Below are positions 1-5,808 of a stretch of 5,808 bases of DNA, piece by piece. The DNA is from Bacillota bacterium. GTDB lineage: Bacteria > Bacillota > Sulfobacillia > Symbiobacteriales > Symbiobacteriaceae. The DNA is taken from contig JAQBPS010000603.1 in the NCBI GenBank assembly GCA_028287415.1, forward strand, positions 1 to 5,808, given 5' to 3'. Position 1 is the first letter of the stretch. Each line of letters opens with the position of its first letter. Position numbers and translations under genes: made by a program. The notes beneath the pieces are model-generated. The model made no database searches. It saw nothing but the letters and a program-made list of their open reading frames with translations, and had not been told where the DNA came from.

Positions 1-800
1 TGCCGCGGGCCCTGTGGGATCTCGAGGTCCAGCGGGAACAAATGGCCCGCCTGGGTCTGGACGTTCGGGTGGTTTGCCCGCCGCCCTTTGCCTTCCGGTA
101 CGGACAGGAACCGCCAAGCTTTCACGCACGCCTGAACGATAGCCTGGCTGAAGGCGTTGCATCCCGAAATGGCGCCTTTATCGGGCTGGCCTCCGTGCCG
201 CTGGCCGAACCGGAGCTGGCAGCCAGGGAGCTGGAGCGGGCCGTGTCCGACCTGGGTTTTCCCGGAGTCACCATTGGCTCGCTGGTGGCCGATTTCACGC
301 TTGATGATCCGCGCCTGGAGCCGTTCTGGGCCACCGCCGAAGCAACCCGGGCAGTGATCTTGCTCCACCCCTCCGAGATCCCCGGCGCAGACCGTATGCG
401 GTCGTACCACCTGCGTAACCTGGTGGGCAACCCGTCAGGGACCGCCCTGGCCGCGGCACAGCTCATCTTCGGCGGGGTTCTGGATCGACATCCGCAGCTA
501 AAAATCATCCTTTCCCACGGGGGCGGCGCCTTGCCGTGGATCATCGGCCGGCTGGACCACGGATACGCCGTCCGCCCGGAATGTGGCGGGGCCTGCGCCA
601 GGCGACCGTCGAGTTATCTCTCCAGCTTCTATTTTGATACGATCGTTTTCTCCGACGACGTGCGCAGCCGGCTTTGTGAGATCGTCGGCCCCGGCCGGCT
701 CCTTTACGGCACCGATGCGCCTTTTGACATGAGCGATACCGCAGGCCTTGCCACGGCGGATCATGGTACAGCGATGTCGCTATTTAAACTGGAGGGGTGA
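1..800 (+). CDS. Amidohydrolase-2 / ACMSD-like metal-dependent hydrolase or decarboxylase (5' end outside window)
   Basis: The reading frame is open from base 3, 13 codons before the first ATG at 42, so the gene starts upstream and 42 is an internal Met. Three features match the ACMSD (aminocarboxymuconate-semialdehyde decarboxylase) branch of the amidohydrolase superfamily. Counted from Met42 these are LLHPSE with His109, LSHGGGALPW with His159, and YGTDAPFD with Asp225, the usual metal ligands of the TIM barrel. The N-terminal HxH metal pair should lie upstream, unseen. Family members decarboxylate (ACMSD, gamma-resorcylate, 5-carboxyvanillate) or hydrolyse small cytoplasmic substrates; the sequence does not say which. 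The C-terminus is about a dozen residues shorter than I expect after the GTDxPF motif, yet ends in a normal-looking LFKL. Only 3 bases separate it from the binding-protein gene, so the two are probably co-transcribed. Family call is firm, reaction unknown. Confidence 0.85.
   Translation, partial: PRALWDLEVQREQMARLGLDVRVVCPPPFAFRYGQEPPSFHARLNDSLAEGVASRNGAFIGLASVPLAEPELAARELERAVSDLGFPGVTIGSLVADFTLDDPRLEPFWATAEATRAVILLHPSEIPGADRMRSYHLRNLVGNPSGTALAAAQLIFGGVLDRHPQLKIILSHGGGALPWIIGRLDHGYAVRPECGGACARRPSSYLSSFYFDTIVFSDDVRSRLCEIVGPGRLLYGTDAPFDMSDTAGLATADHGTAMSLFKLEG
791..797 (+). promoter_or_regulatory. Ribosome binding site of the substrate-binding protein gene
   Basis: GGAGGGG ends 6 bases before the ATG at 804. 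It lies inside the last codons of the upstream amidohydrolase gene, whose TGA stop is at 798-800. Ribosomes finishing the first gene would therefore uncover or reuse this site, which suggests translational coupling (inference). Confidence 0.75.
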
Positions 801-803
801 ACG

Positions 804-2381
804 ATGAAAAAGTTCCTGGCGATGTTTGTAGTTGGGACGTTTCTACTCGCGGGGTGCAGCAGCGGTGGCGGGGGAAGCGGCGGAAGTGGCGACAAGGGTG
901 GACAGCAGGTTGCTGCGGCACCCGCGACTTCCACCCTGGTGATCGGCAATTCGGCCGAACTTAACGGACTTGATCCCCACATTCGGCTGTCCACATTCAA
1001 TGCCCGCGTCTCGAACCAGATCTTTCAGCCCTTGTTCCGGCTGAGCGCCGACGGCAAGATCGAGGGTGTCCTGGCCACGGCGTACAAGAATGTCGATCCC
1101 ACCACCTGGGAGTTTACCTTGCGTGAGGGTGTGACGTTCCACGACGCGGCCCCCTGGAATGCGCAGGCGTTCGTCGACAACTTGAAACGGATGTTCGACA
1201 AAGCCCTGCCCAGCAACGTGAGCAGCGGCATCCCGACCGTCGTGCCAGACAAGACGGAGATCGTCAACGACCACACCGTGCGGGTTCATACATCTACGCC
1301 GGATGCCCTCCTGCCGCGGCGATTTTCTCACTACTGGCTCTCCTTCGTCTCCCCCAAGGTCATAGATGGCCACGATGCCGCTTATGTCGCCACACATCCC
1401 GTGGGGACCGGCCCATACACGTTTGTGGACTGGAAGAAGGATGACCACCTTACATTGAAGGCCTGGTCCGGGTATTGGGGTCCGAAGGCCACCATCGATA
1501 CCCTCACCTTCAAGCCTCTTCCCGACCCGCAGAGTCGCGTATCTGCGCTCCTGGCCGGGCAGATCGACATGGCTGTGGACGTGCCTACGCCGGCCGTGGC
1601 GCAGATTGATGCCAACCCCGGCACCAAGATCATCACGGCGCCCACGGGCACCATGGAATACAACCTCTATGTCGACGCCAGAAAGGGCGGCGCCCTGGCC
1701 AACCCGAAGGTGCGGCTGGCGCTCAACTACGCGATTGACCGCGAGAGCATCGTCAAGCAGGTGATGGGCGGCATGGCCGTACCCACCCAATCGGTCGTGA
1801 CTCCGCAGTCCTTTGGGTACAACAGCGATCTGCAGCCCTACGGGTATAACCCGGATAAGGCCAAGGCCCTCCTGAAGGAGGCCGGGTATGGGGATGGCTT
1901 TACCACCAACTTGTGGTACGTCCCCGGCGCGTCCCCCAACGAGCAGGAGGTCACCCAGACGATTCAGGGATACCTCGCCGCGGTAGGCGTCAAGGTGACC
2001 CTGAAGCCGAACGAGTTCACGACCAACCTGTCTCAGACCCTGGGCGGTAAGCTGGACGGCCTGTTCTACGCCGGCAAGACCAACCAGATCATGGACGCAG
2101 ACGGCATCTTCACTGACTCCGCGCCGGGGTCGCCCTGGGGGCAGTACGCGCCTCTCGCCGGCGAGGCCCTGACACTGTGGAAGCAGGAGCAACAGACCTT
2201 TGATGATGCGCAGCGGGCCAAGCTCGCCCAGCAGATCCAAAAGCTGCTGTACGACGCGCCAAACTGGGTCTACCTGCACCAGATGAAGCAGGTCTACGCA
2301 GTCAGCAGCCGTGTGCAGGGCTGGCAGCCCCGTCAGGACATCCTCCTCGACTTCGCCGGAGTGACCGTCCAGAGTAAGTAA
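804..2381 (+). CDS. ABC transporter substrate-binding lipoprotein, family 5 (DppA/OppA-like)
   Basis: This protein captures the transported solute outside the cytoplasmic membrane and delivers it to the two permeases encoded downstream. Residues 1-18 form a lipoprotein signal peptide: MKK, a hydrophobic stretch, then LLAGC with the lipidated Cys at 18. A Gly/Ser-rich tether follows at about 19-34. The mature part has SBP_bac_5 hallmarks: LDPH near 56-59, WEFTLREGVTFHD at about 102-114, the conserved GTGPY at 201-205, NPKVRLALNYAIDR at 300-313, and YNPDKAKALLKEAGY at 348-362. The length of 525 residues is normal for the family. The ATG at 804 is supported by a strong Shine-Dalgarno and by the signal peptide beginning there. 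Members of this family bind peptides, nickel, glutathione, opines, sugars or other amides, so the ligand cannot be named. The lipid anchor is usual in Gram-positive bacteria but occurs elsewhere too. Confidence 0.95.
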   Translation: MKKFLAMFVVGTFLLAGCSSGGGGSGGSGDKGGQQVAAAPATSTLVIGNSAELNGLDPHIRLSTFNARVSNQIFQPLFRLSADGKIEGVLATAYKNVDPTTWEFTLREGVTFHDAAPWNAQAFVDNLKRMFDKALPSNVSSGIPTVVPDKTEIVNDHTVRVHTSTPDALLPRRFSHYWLSFVSPKVIDGHDAAYVATHPVGTGPYTFVDWKKDDHLTLKAWSGYWGPKATIDTLTFKPLPDPQSRVSALLAGQIDMAVDVPTPAVAQIDANPGTKIITAPTGTMEYNLYVDARKGGALANPKVRLALNYAIDRESIVKQVMGGMAVPTQSVVTPQSFGYNSDLQPYGYNPDKAKALLKEAGYGDGFTTNLWYVPGASPNEQEVTQTIQGYLAAVGVKVTLKPNEFTTNLSQTLGGKLDGLFYAGKTNQIMDADGIFTDSAPGSPWGQYAPLAGEALTLWKQEQQTFDDAQRAKLAQQIQKLLYDAPNWVYLHQMKQVYAVSSRVQGWQPRQDILLDFAGVTVQSK

Positions 2382-2389
2382 GTCAACTC

Positions 2390-2425
2390 CCCTTGGCGGG
2401 TGCGGTCCACAGCACCCGTCAAGGG
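2390..2425 (+). promoter_or_regulatory. Intercistronic stem-loop between binding-protein and permease genes
   Basis: The arms 2390-2403 (CCCTTGGCGGGTGC) and 2412-2425 (GCACCCGTCAAGGG) pair over 14 bp with a single G-U wobble (2396 with 2419) and an 8-base loop. Only three T residues follow, so it is a poor factor-independent terminator. It begins 9 bases after the TAA of the binding-protein gene and ends 5 bases before the permease Shine-Dalgarno. Hairpins in this position in transporter operons are known to protect the 3' end of the binding-protein mRNA or to cause partial termination. Either would make more binding protein than membrane subunits. That role here is inferred; the pairing is seen directly. 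Confidence 0.7.
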
Positions 2426-2430
2426 TTTCG

Positions 2431-2440
2431 AAAGGGGGGT
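2431..2440 (+). promoter_or_regulatory. Ribosome binding site that sets the DppB-like start at GTG 2447
   Basis: AAAGGGGGGT ends 6 bases before GTG 2447. An in-frame TTG at 2393 would add 18 residues with no homology-like content. It would also lie within the stem-loop and lacks its own Shine-Dalgarno, so the GTG is preferred. Confidence 0.75.
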
Positions 2441-2446
2441 TCTGCG

Positions 2447-3379
2447 GTGGGGCGCTACGTCGCCAAACGTCTGCTGCACGCGCTCGTGGTGCTGTTGGCG
2501 GTGTCCGTGGCAGTGTTTCTGGTCGCCCGCCTGTCGGGCGATCCATCAGCGCTCTTCCTGGGGGACAACAGCACCCCGGCCGACCTGGTGCGAGTTCATC
2601 ACATCCTGGGCCTGGATCGACCGCTTTACGTGCAGTTCTGGATCTTTCTTTCCGGGGCCCTCCGGGGCGACCTGGGCCAGTCCATATGGCAGGCGCAGCC
2701 TGCCCTTCAGCTGGTCCTGGACCGCCTTCCCGCCACCCTGCAACTCGCTTTGACGGCGTTCGTGCTTTCCATCGTCGTGGCCGTCCCAGCCGGCGTTTTT
2801 GCGGCCCTCCGGCGCGGAAAGGCGGGAGACTGGGGCGTCATCGCCGTGACGGCTCTGGGCCAGTCCATCCCGGTGTTTGTGTTGGGTGTGGTACTGGTGC
2901 TCCTGTTCGCCGTGCGATGGCACCTGCTGCCGCCGTCGGGCAGCGGCACCTGGAAGCATCTTGTCCTGCCAGCGGTGAGCCTGGCGCTGTTTTCTTCGGC
3001 CAAGATCGCCCGGCTCACGCGGACCAGCGTGCTGGATATCCTGGGCAAGGAGTATGTCCGCACCGCTCAGGGCAAGGGAGCCGGACAGCGGCGGGTCGTC
3101 TGGGTGCACGTGCTGCGCAATGCCGCCCTCCCCATTGTCACCATCGCCGGGCTTGAGCTGGGGGCTCTGCTTTCCGGGGTGGTGGTGACCGAAACGATTT
3201 TTGGCTGGCCGGGCATCGGCAGGTTGGCCATCGAGGCCATCGCCCACCGCGACTACCCGGTCATTCAGGCCGAAGCCCTTTTCGTTGCCTCGATGTTCGT
3301 GTTTATCAATATTCTTATTGATATGACCTACGTCGTACTGAATCCACGCATTCGGCTGGGGGGAGAGGGAGAGGCATGA
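2447..3379 (+). CDS. ABC transporter permease, DppB/OppB-like
   Basis: One of the two integral membrane subunits that form the translocation channel of a peptide/nickel-type importer. From GTG 2447 it has 310 residues, the usual DppB size, and starts with the typical GRYVAKRLLHALVVLLAVSV, the first membrane helix (about 9-27). A loop holds the conserved LGLDRPLYVQF (54-64) and GDLGQSI (74-80). Five further hydrophobic segments lie near 98-120, 131-156, 172-186, 228-252 and 277-298. The cytoplasmic coupling loop that contacts the ATPase is YVRTAQGKGAGQRRVV (203-218), followed by LRNAALPI (223-230). Near the end are ETIFGWPGIGRL (249-260) and VVLNPRIR (296-303), both strong family signatures. 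A start at TTG 2393 is possible but unlikely. The stop TGA is separated from the next ATG by one base, so the two permeases are probably translationally coupled. Confidence 0.94.
   Translation: MGRYVAKRLLHALVVLLAVSVAVFLVARLSGDPSALFLGDNSTPADLVRVHHILGLDRPLYVQFWIFLSGALRGDLGQSIWQAQPALQLVLDRLPATLQLALTAFVLSIVVAVPAGVFAALRRGKAGDWGVIAVTALGQSIPVFVLGVVLVLLFAVRWHLLPPSGSGTWKHLVLPAVSLALFSSAKIARLTRTSVLDILGKEYVRTAQGKGAGQRRVVWVHVLRNAALPIVTIAGLELGALLSGVVVTETIFGWPGIGRLAIEAIAHRDYPVIQAEALFVASMFVFINILIDMTYVVLNPRIRLGGEGEA
3367..3374 (+). promoter_or_regulatory. Ribosome binding site of the DppC-like gene
   Basis: GGGAGAGG, part of a longer G/A run from 3358, lies 6 bases before ATG 3381. It is embedded in the codons for the last residues (GGEGEA) of the DppB-like protein. 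Another ATG at 3376 is out of frame and meets a stop after one codon, so 3381 is the start. Confidence 0.65.
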
Positions 3380-3380
3380 C

Positions 3381-4253
3381 ATGACGCAGGTTGCAGCACA
3401 GCCGGCGATGTCGAAACGGCGAAAATCCTTGTGGCACAAGCTTCTTCGCAATCCAGTCGCAGTGTTGCCCGCCCTGTTGCTTGGCGTCGCTGTGATTCTC
3501 GCGTTGGCAGCACCGCTGCTGGTCCCGCATAACCCTGACCTGCCTGACTTGGCGCATCGCCTGCTCCCGCCCGGGTCGCCGGGGTACGGGCTCGGCACCG
3601 ACTCGCTCGGGCGTGACATCCTGAGTCGCGTTCTATACGGAGCCCGGGTCTCTCTGGCCGTGGGTGGGGCGGCGGTCATCGGCGCCGGCGTCATCGGCGT
3701 GCTCGCCGGGCTTGTGTCCGGTTACTTCGGCGGCGTCGTCGATGACGTCATCATGCGCATCGCCGACGTTCAGCTGTCCGTTCCCTTCTTGCTGCTGGCC
3801 CTGGTGGTCATCGCCGCTGTCGGGCCCAGCCTGCCCAATCTTGTCTTCATCCTGATCCTGCGCAACTGGGTGACGTACGCCCGCATTGTGCGGTCCCAGG
3901 TGTTGGAGCTGCGGACGCTCACTTACGTGGAGGCCGCCCGGGCCATCGGCGAAACCGACGGGCGCATCCTGGTCAAGCACATCCTGCCGCAGGTGTGGGG
4001 CAGCGTGATTGCCATCACTTCGTTCACGATGGCCGAAGCCATGATCGCTGAGGCCTCGCTCTCCTTTCTGGGCGCCGGCGTCCAACCACCGACCGCGACC
4101 TGGGGCAGCATGCTCAAGGAAAACCTGCTCTATCTGGCGACCGGTTGGTGGACCGTCGTGTTCCCGGCCATCGCCCTGACGGTGGTCATTCTCAGCCTCA
4201 ACATCCTGGGTGACTGGCTCAGAGACGCCCTGGACCCCACCCTGCAGCGATAA
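3381..4253 (+). CDS. ABC transporter permease, DppC/OppC-like
   Basis: This is the second channel-forming subunit, expected to pair with the DppB-like protein. It has 290 residues, normal for the family. A basic cytoplasmic N-terminus (SKRRKSLWHKLLRNP, 11-25) leads into the first membrane helix at about 25-48. The OppC hallmark GTDSLGRDILSRVLYGARVS follows at 72-91. More hydrophobic segments lie near 93-114, 134-147, 150-168, 207-228 and 255-278. The EAA loop is clear: EAARAIG at 184-190 and HILPQVWGSVI at 200-210, the docking site for the ATPase. ASLSFLGAGVQPPTATWG (225-242) and NILGDWLRDALDP (274-286) complete the family pattern. The intact EAA loop implies a real ATPase partner, but none is encoded in the window. 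After the stop, 30 bases precede the amidase start, with no hairpin. Confidence 0.95.
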   Translation: MTQVAAQPAMSKRRKSLWHKLLRNPVAVLPALLLGVAVILALAAPLLVPHNPDLPDLAHRLLPPGSPGYGLGTDSLGRDILSRVLYGARVSLAVGGAAVIGAGVIGVLAGLVSGYFGGVVDDVIMRIADVQLSVPFLLLALVVIAAVGPSLPNLVFILILRNWVTYARIVRSQVLELRTLTYVEAARAIGETDGRILVKHILPQVWGSVIAITSFTMAEAMIAEASLSFLGAGVQPPTATWGSMLKENLLYLATGWWTVVFPAIALTVVILSLNILGDWLRDALDPTLQR

Positions 4254-4268
4254 TTTCGGCGTGAGGAC

Positions 4269-4273
4269 GGAGG
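4269..4273 (+). promoter_or_regulatory. Ribosome binding site of the amidase gene
   Basis: GGAGG lies 10 bases before ATG 4284 and 16 bases before a second in-frame ATG at 4290. The spacing favours 4284, although it is slightly long. Confidence 0.6.
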
Positions 4274-4283
4274 CTGTAAGGCC

Positions 4284-5663
4284 ATGCCAATGAGCGCAGA
4301 TGAATTGTGCGGTTTGACCATCCAAGCCGTGGGGAGTGCGTATCGCGGTCGGTCCCTGTCGCCGGTTGAGGTCACCAGAGCCGTGCTGGCACGTATCGAA
4401 CGCTTGAACCCCAGGCTTAACGCGTACATCACCGTGACTGCGGAGACCGCTCTGGCTCAGGCGCAAAAGGCGGAGCATGACTTTATGCAAGGGGTCGACC
4501 AGGGAGCGCTCCAGGGTGTTCCGCTCAGCCTCAAGGATCTCTACTGGACGGCTGGGGTCCGCACCACGGCCGCCTCTCGCATCCTGAGAGACTTCATCCC
4601 CACTGAGGATGCCGAGGTCGTGCAGCGGCTACGAAAGGCGGGGGCGGTGCTGCTCGGCAAGACGAATATGAAGGAATTCGCCTACGGCCAGGTGCACCCG
4701 GACTATGGACCCGCCCTCAACCCCTGGAATGAGGCCCACACATCGGGAGGGTCAAGCAGCGGCTCAGGCAGCGCCCTGGCCGCTGGGCTGGGCTACGGCT
4801 CGATGGGCAGCGACACCGGCGGGAGCCTGCGGAACCCGGCGTCGTACTGCGGCATCGTGGCATTGAAACCCACCTACGGGTTGGTCAGCTGTCACGGGAT
4901 GATTCCGCTGTCCTGGTCGCTGGACCACGCCGGCCCCATGACGCGCACCGTTTGTGACAACGCACTGCTGCTCGCAGCGGTGGCCGGACATGACCCCAAG
5001 GACCCGGCATCGGCCGTCTCTGCGCCGTCCGACTACGTCTCCGGCATCGACAAGGGGGTTCGCGGCATCCGCATCGGTACGCTCACCAGCTACACGGACG
5101 GATTGGCCGCGCCAGCGGTCCAGGCCGCCGTGGTGCGAGCCGCTGCCGTACTGCGTGAGGCCGGGGCTTCTGTGACTGAGGTGAGCCTGCCGGAACTCGC
5201 GACTGTGAACGCCACGTTCACGGCCATCATCCGGCCCGAAGCGAGTGCCGCCCATGCGCAGTGGCTGCACAGCCGGGGGCCGGACTACCACCCCGTCATC
5301 CGTGACCACCTGGAGGCGGGCGCCCGACTCCCGGCCGTTGACTACATTCAGGCGCAACGTCACCGGCAGTCGCTCCGTGAGGCGGTGGAGCGGGTTTTGC
5401 GGGCGGTGGATGTCCTGCTCCTGCCAACTACGGCCACCACCGCACCGCCGGAGACCGGGGTCACGGACCTGTCCGTCACAACTCGCCTCACGGCGATGTT
5501 CAACTTGACAGGGTGCCCGGCCCTGTCGCTGCCGTGCGGGCTCGACCCCGCCGGCTTGCCGATCGGCTTGCAGATTGTAGGCAGACCGTTCGCGGAGTCC
5601 ATGGTTTACCGAGTCGCAGCCGCCTTTGAGTCCGTCGCCGGTTTCGAGCCCTTAAAGCCCTGA
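4284..5663 (+). CDS. Amidase-signature family hydrolase
   Basis: This is a serine amidohydrolase that cleaves carboxamide or related C-N bonds, releasing ammonia or an amine; likely cytoplasmic, as no signal peptide is seen. The Ser-cisSer-Lys triad can be placed by comparison with FAAH and malonamidase spacing: Lys84 in PLSLKDLYWTAG, Ser157 in the Gly/Ser-rich segment at 154-163, and Ser181 in GSDTGGSLRNP. The following YCGIVALKPTYGLVS (188-202) and DHAGPMTRTV (214-223) are also typical, as are the C-terminal FNLTGCPALSLP (406-417) and GLPIGLQIVGRP (424-435). The length of 459 residues is normal. It resembles GatA, but no gatB or gatC lies beside it, and the transporter and hydrolase neighbours point to catabolism instead. 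Substrate unknown; relatives act on indoleacetamide, malonamide, carbamoyl or ureido compounds and aryl amides. The central region (about 240-350), where substrate specificity usually varies, gives no recognisable clue. Confidence 0.93.
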   Translation: MPMSADELCGLTIQAVGSAYRGRSLSPVEVTRAVLARIERLNPRLNAYITVTAETALAQAQKAEHDFMQGVDQGALQGVPLSLKDLYWTAGVRTTAASRILRDFIPTEDAEVVQRLRKAGAVLLGKTNMKEFAYGQVHPDYGPALNPWNEAHTSGGSSSGSGSALAAGLGYGSMGSDTGGSLRNPASYCGIVALKPTYGLVSCHGMIPLSWSLDHAGPMTRTVCDNALLLAAVAGHDPKDPASAVSAPSDYVSGIDKGVRGIRIGTLTSYTDGLAAPAVQAAVVRAAAVLREAGASVTEVSLPELATVNATFTAIIRPEASAAHAQWLHSRGPDYHPVIRDHLEAGARLPAVDYIQAQRHRQSLREAVERVLRAVDVLLLPTTATTAPPETGVTDLSVTTRLTAMFNLTGCPALSLPCGLDPAGLPIGLQIVGRPFAESMVYRVAAAFESVAGFEPLKP

Positions 5664-5684
5664 CTCAAACGACGACCGATAACC

Positions 5685-5690
5685 GGAGGT
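5685..5690 (+). promoter_or_regulatory. Ribosome binding site that sets the start of the last gene
   Basis: GGAGGT is followed at once by an ATG at 5691 and then by ATG 5698, 7 bases downstream. Only 5698 has proper spacing, and only its frame gives a recognisable protein. Confidence 0.8.
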
Positions 5691-5697
5691 ATGAAGA

Positions 5698-5808
5698 ATG
5701 TCGCTTCCGCACGAAGTCGAAGCCGAAATTTCCCTGGAGAAGAGCGCAATTCTCTTTATCGACATGCAGCGTCGGCATCTGGATGTGGGCGGCGTCGGTT
5801 ATCACACG
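5698..5808 (+). CDS. Isochorismatase-like cysteine hydrolase, N-terminal fragment (3' end outside window)
   Basis: Only the first 37 codons are present, open to the window edge. The segment SAILFIDMQ (16-24) matches the first beta strand and catalytic Asp motif of the isochorismatase-like hydrolase family (V/I-I-D-M-Q), with Asp22 as the presumed acid/base. The catalytic Lys and Cys would come later and cannot be checked. After DMQ the sequence reads RRHLDVGGVGYH, where many members have NDF or RDF, so it is not obviously a nicotinamidase. Family members hydrolyse nicotinamide, N-carbamoylsarcosine, ureidoacrylate, biuret, maleamate or isochorismate. Next to an amidase, a C-N hydrolase role is the most natural reading, but this is inference. 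It sits 34 bases after the amidase stop with a strong Shine-Dalgarno, so it is probably in the same operon. Confidence 0.8.
   Translation, partial: MSLPHEVEAEISLEKSAILFIDMQRRHLDVGGVGYHT

Noticed and set aside
42..44. ATG as the true start of the first gene
   Set aside because: The frame is open upstream to the window edge, the upstream codons fit the family (an LW-DLE-like helix before the MARLGLD segment), and no Shine-Dalgarno precedes this ATG.
840..905. Gly/Ser-rich repeat coding region as a genuine DNA repeat
   Set aside because: It encodes the flexible tether after the lipobox Cys, common in lipoproteins. The bases do not form a regular repeat unit.
2390..2428. Factor-independent terminator after the binding-protein gene
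   Set aside because: The stem is strong but only three T residues follow, and the permease gene follows closely in the same operon. Partial termination or mRNA protection is more likely than a full stop.
843..2546. 567-codon open frame on the - strand opposite the binding-protein gene
   Set aside because: It lies antisense to a clearly recognised family 5 binding protein and its translation has no recognisable motif. Long antisense frames without stops are common in GC-rich coding DNA.
2546..3694. 382-codon open frame on the - strand opposite both permeases
   Set aside because: It spans the junction of two well-supported permease genes, and its translation is low-complexity, rich in Gly, Arg, His and Gln. 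It is a composition artefact.
3633..4490. 285-codon open frame on the - strand opposite the DppC-like and amidase genes
   Set aside because: Same reason: it is antisense to two firm genes, and its translation is rich in Asp, Gly, His and Gln with no domain signal.
4284..5663. GatA subunit of the glutamyl-tRNA(Gln) amidotransferase
   Set aside because: The catalytic core is shared with the whole amidase-signature family. No gatB or gatC is nearby, and the neighbours are a transporter and another hydrolase.
5691..5693. ATG immediately after GGAGGT as the start of the last gene
   Set aside because: It has no spacing from the Shine-Dalgarno and its frame gives an Arg/Ser-rich protein without motifs. 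The frame from 5698 gives the isochorismatase-like FIDMQ.
1..5808. CRISPR arrays, tRNA or rRNA genes, insertion sequences, attachment sites
   Set aside because: No spaced direct repeats, RNA gene hallmarks, transposase motifs or terminal inverted repeats were seen. Nearly every base is within a recognised gene.

Overview
The window is a GC-rich, tightly packed stretch of bacterial DNA. All its genes lie on the + strand, with gaps of 3, 65, 1, 30 and 34 bases, which fits a single operon cut at both ends by the window edges. No internal promoter and no clear factor-independent terminator was seen. Strong purine-rich Shine-Dalgarno sequences and a lipoprotein-type solute-binding protein would suit a high-GC Gram-positive-type bacterium (for example a GC-rich Firmicutes lineage). 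That assignment is weak, because Gram-negative and other phyla use the same gene families.

Layout: (1) 1-800, the 3' part of a metal-dependent amidohydrolase of the ACMSD / amidohydrolase-2 type, with its N-terminus outside the window. (2) 804-2381, a family 5 (DppA/OppA-like) extracellular substrate-binding lipoprotein. (3) 2390-2425, a strong 14-bp stem-loop between the binding protein and the first permease. (4) 2447-3379 and 3381-4253, the two DppB-like and DppC-like membrane permeases. (5) 4284-5663, an amidase-signature hydrolase with an intact Lys-Ser-Ser triad. (6) 5698-5808, the first 37 codons of an isochorismatase-like cysteine hydrolase.

Together the genes look like an uptake-and-breakdown unit. 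A binding protein and two permeases bring in a small, probably amide- or peptide-like compound. Three hydrolase or lyase family enzymes (amidohydrolase-2, amidase, isochorismatase-like) could then cleave C-N bonds and perhaps remove a carboxyl group. The substrate cannot be read from the sequence. The ATPase subunits (DppD/DppF type) that the transporter needs are not in the window, either beside the permeases or elsewhere in it.

Nothing here is a clear new system such as a defence locus, CRISPR array or mobile element. The points most worth following are the unusual enzyme combination around the transporter, the missing ATPases, the intercistronic stem-loop, and the shortened C-terminus of the amidohydrolase.
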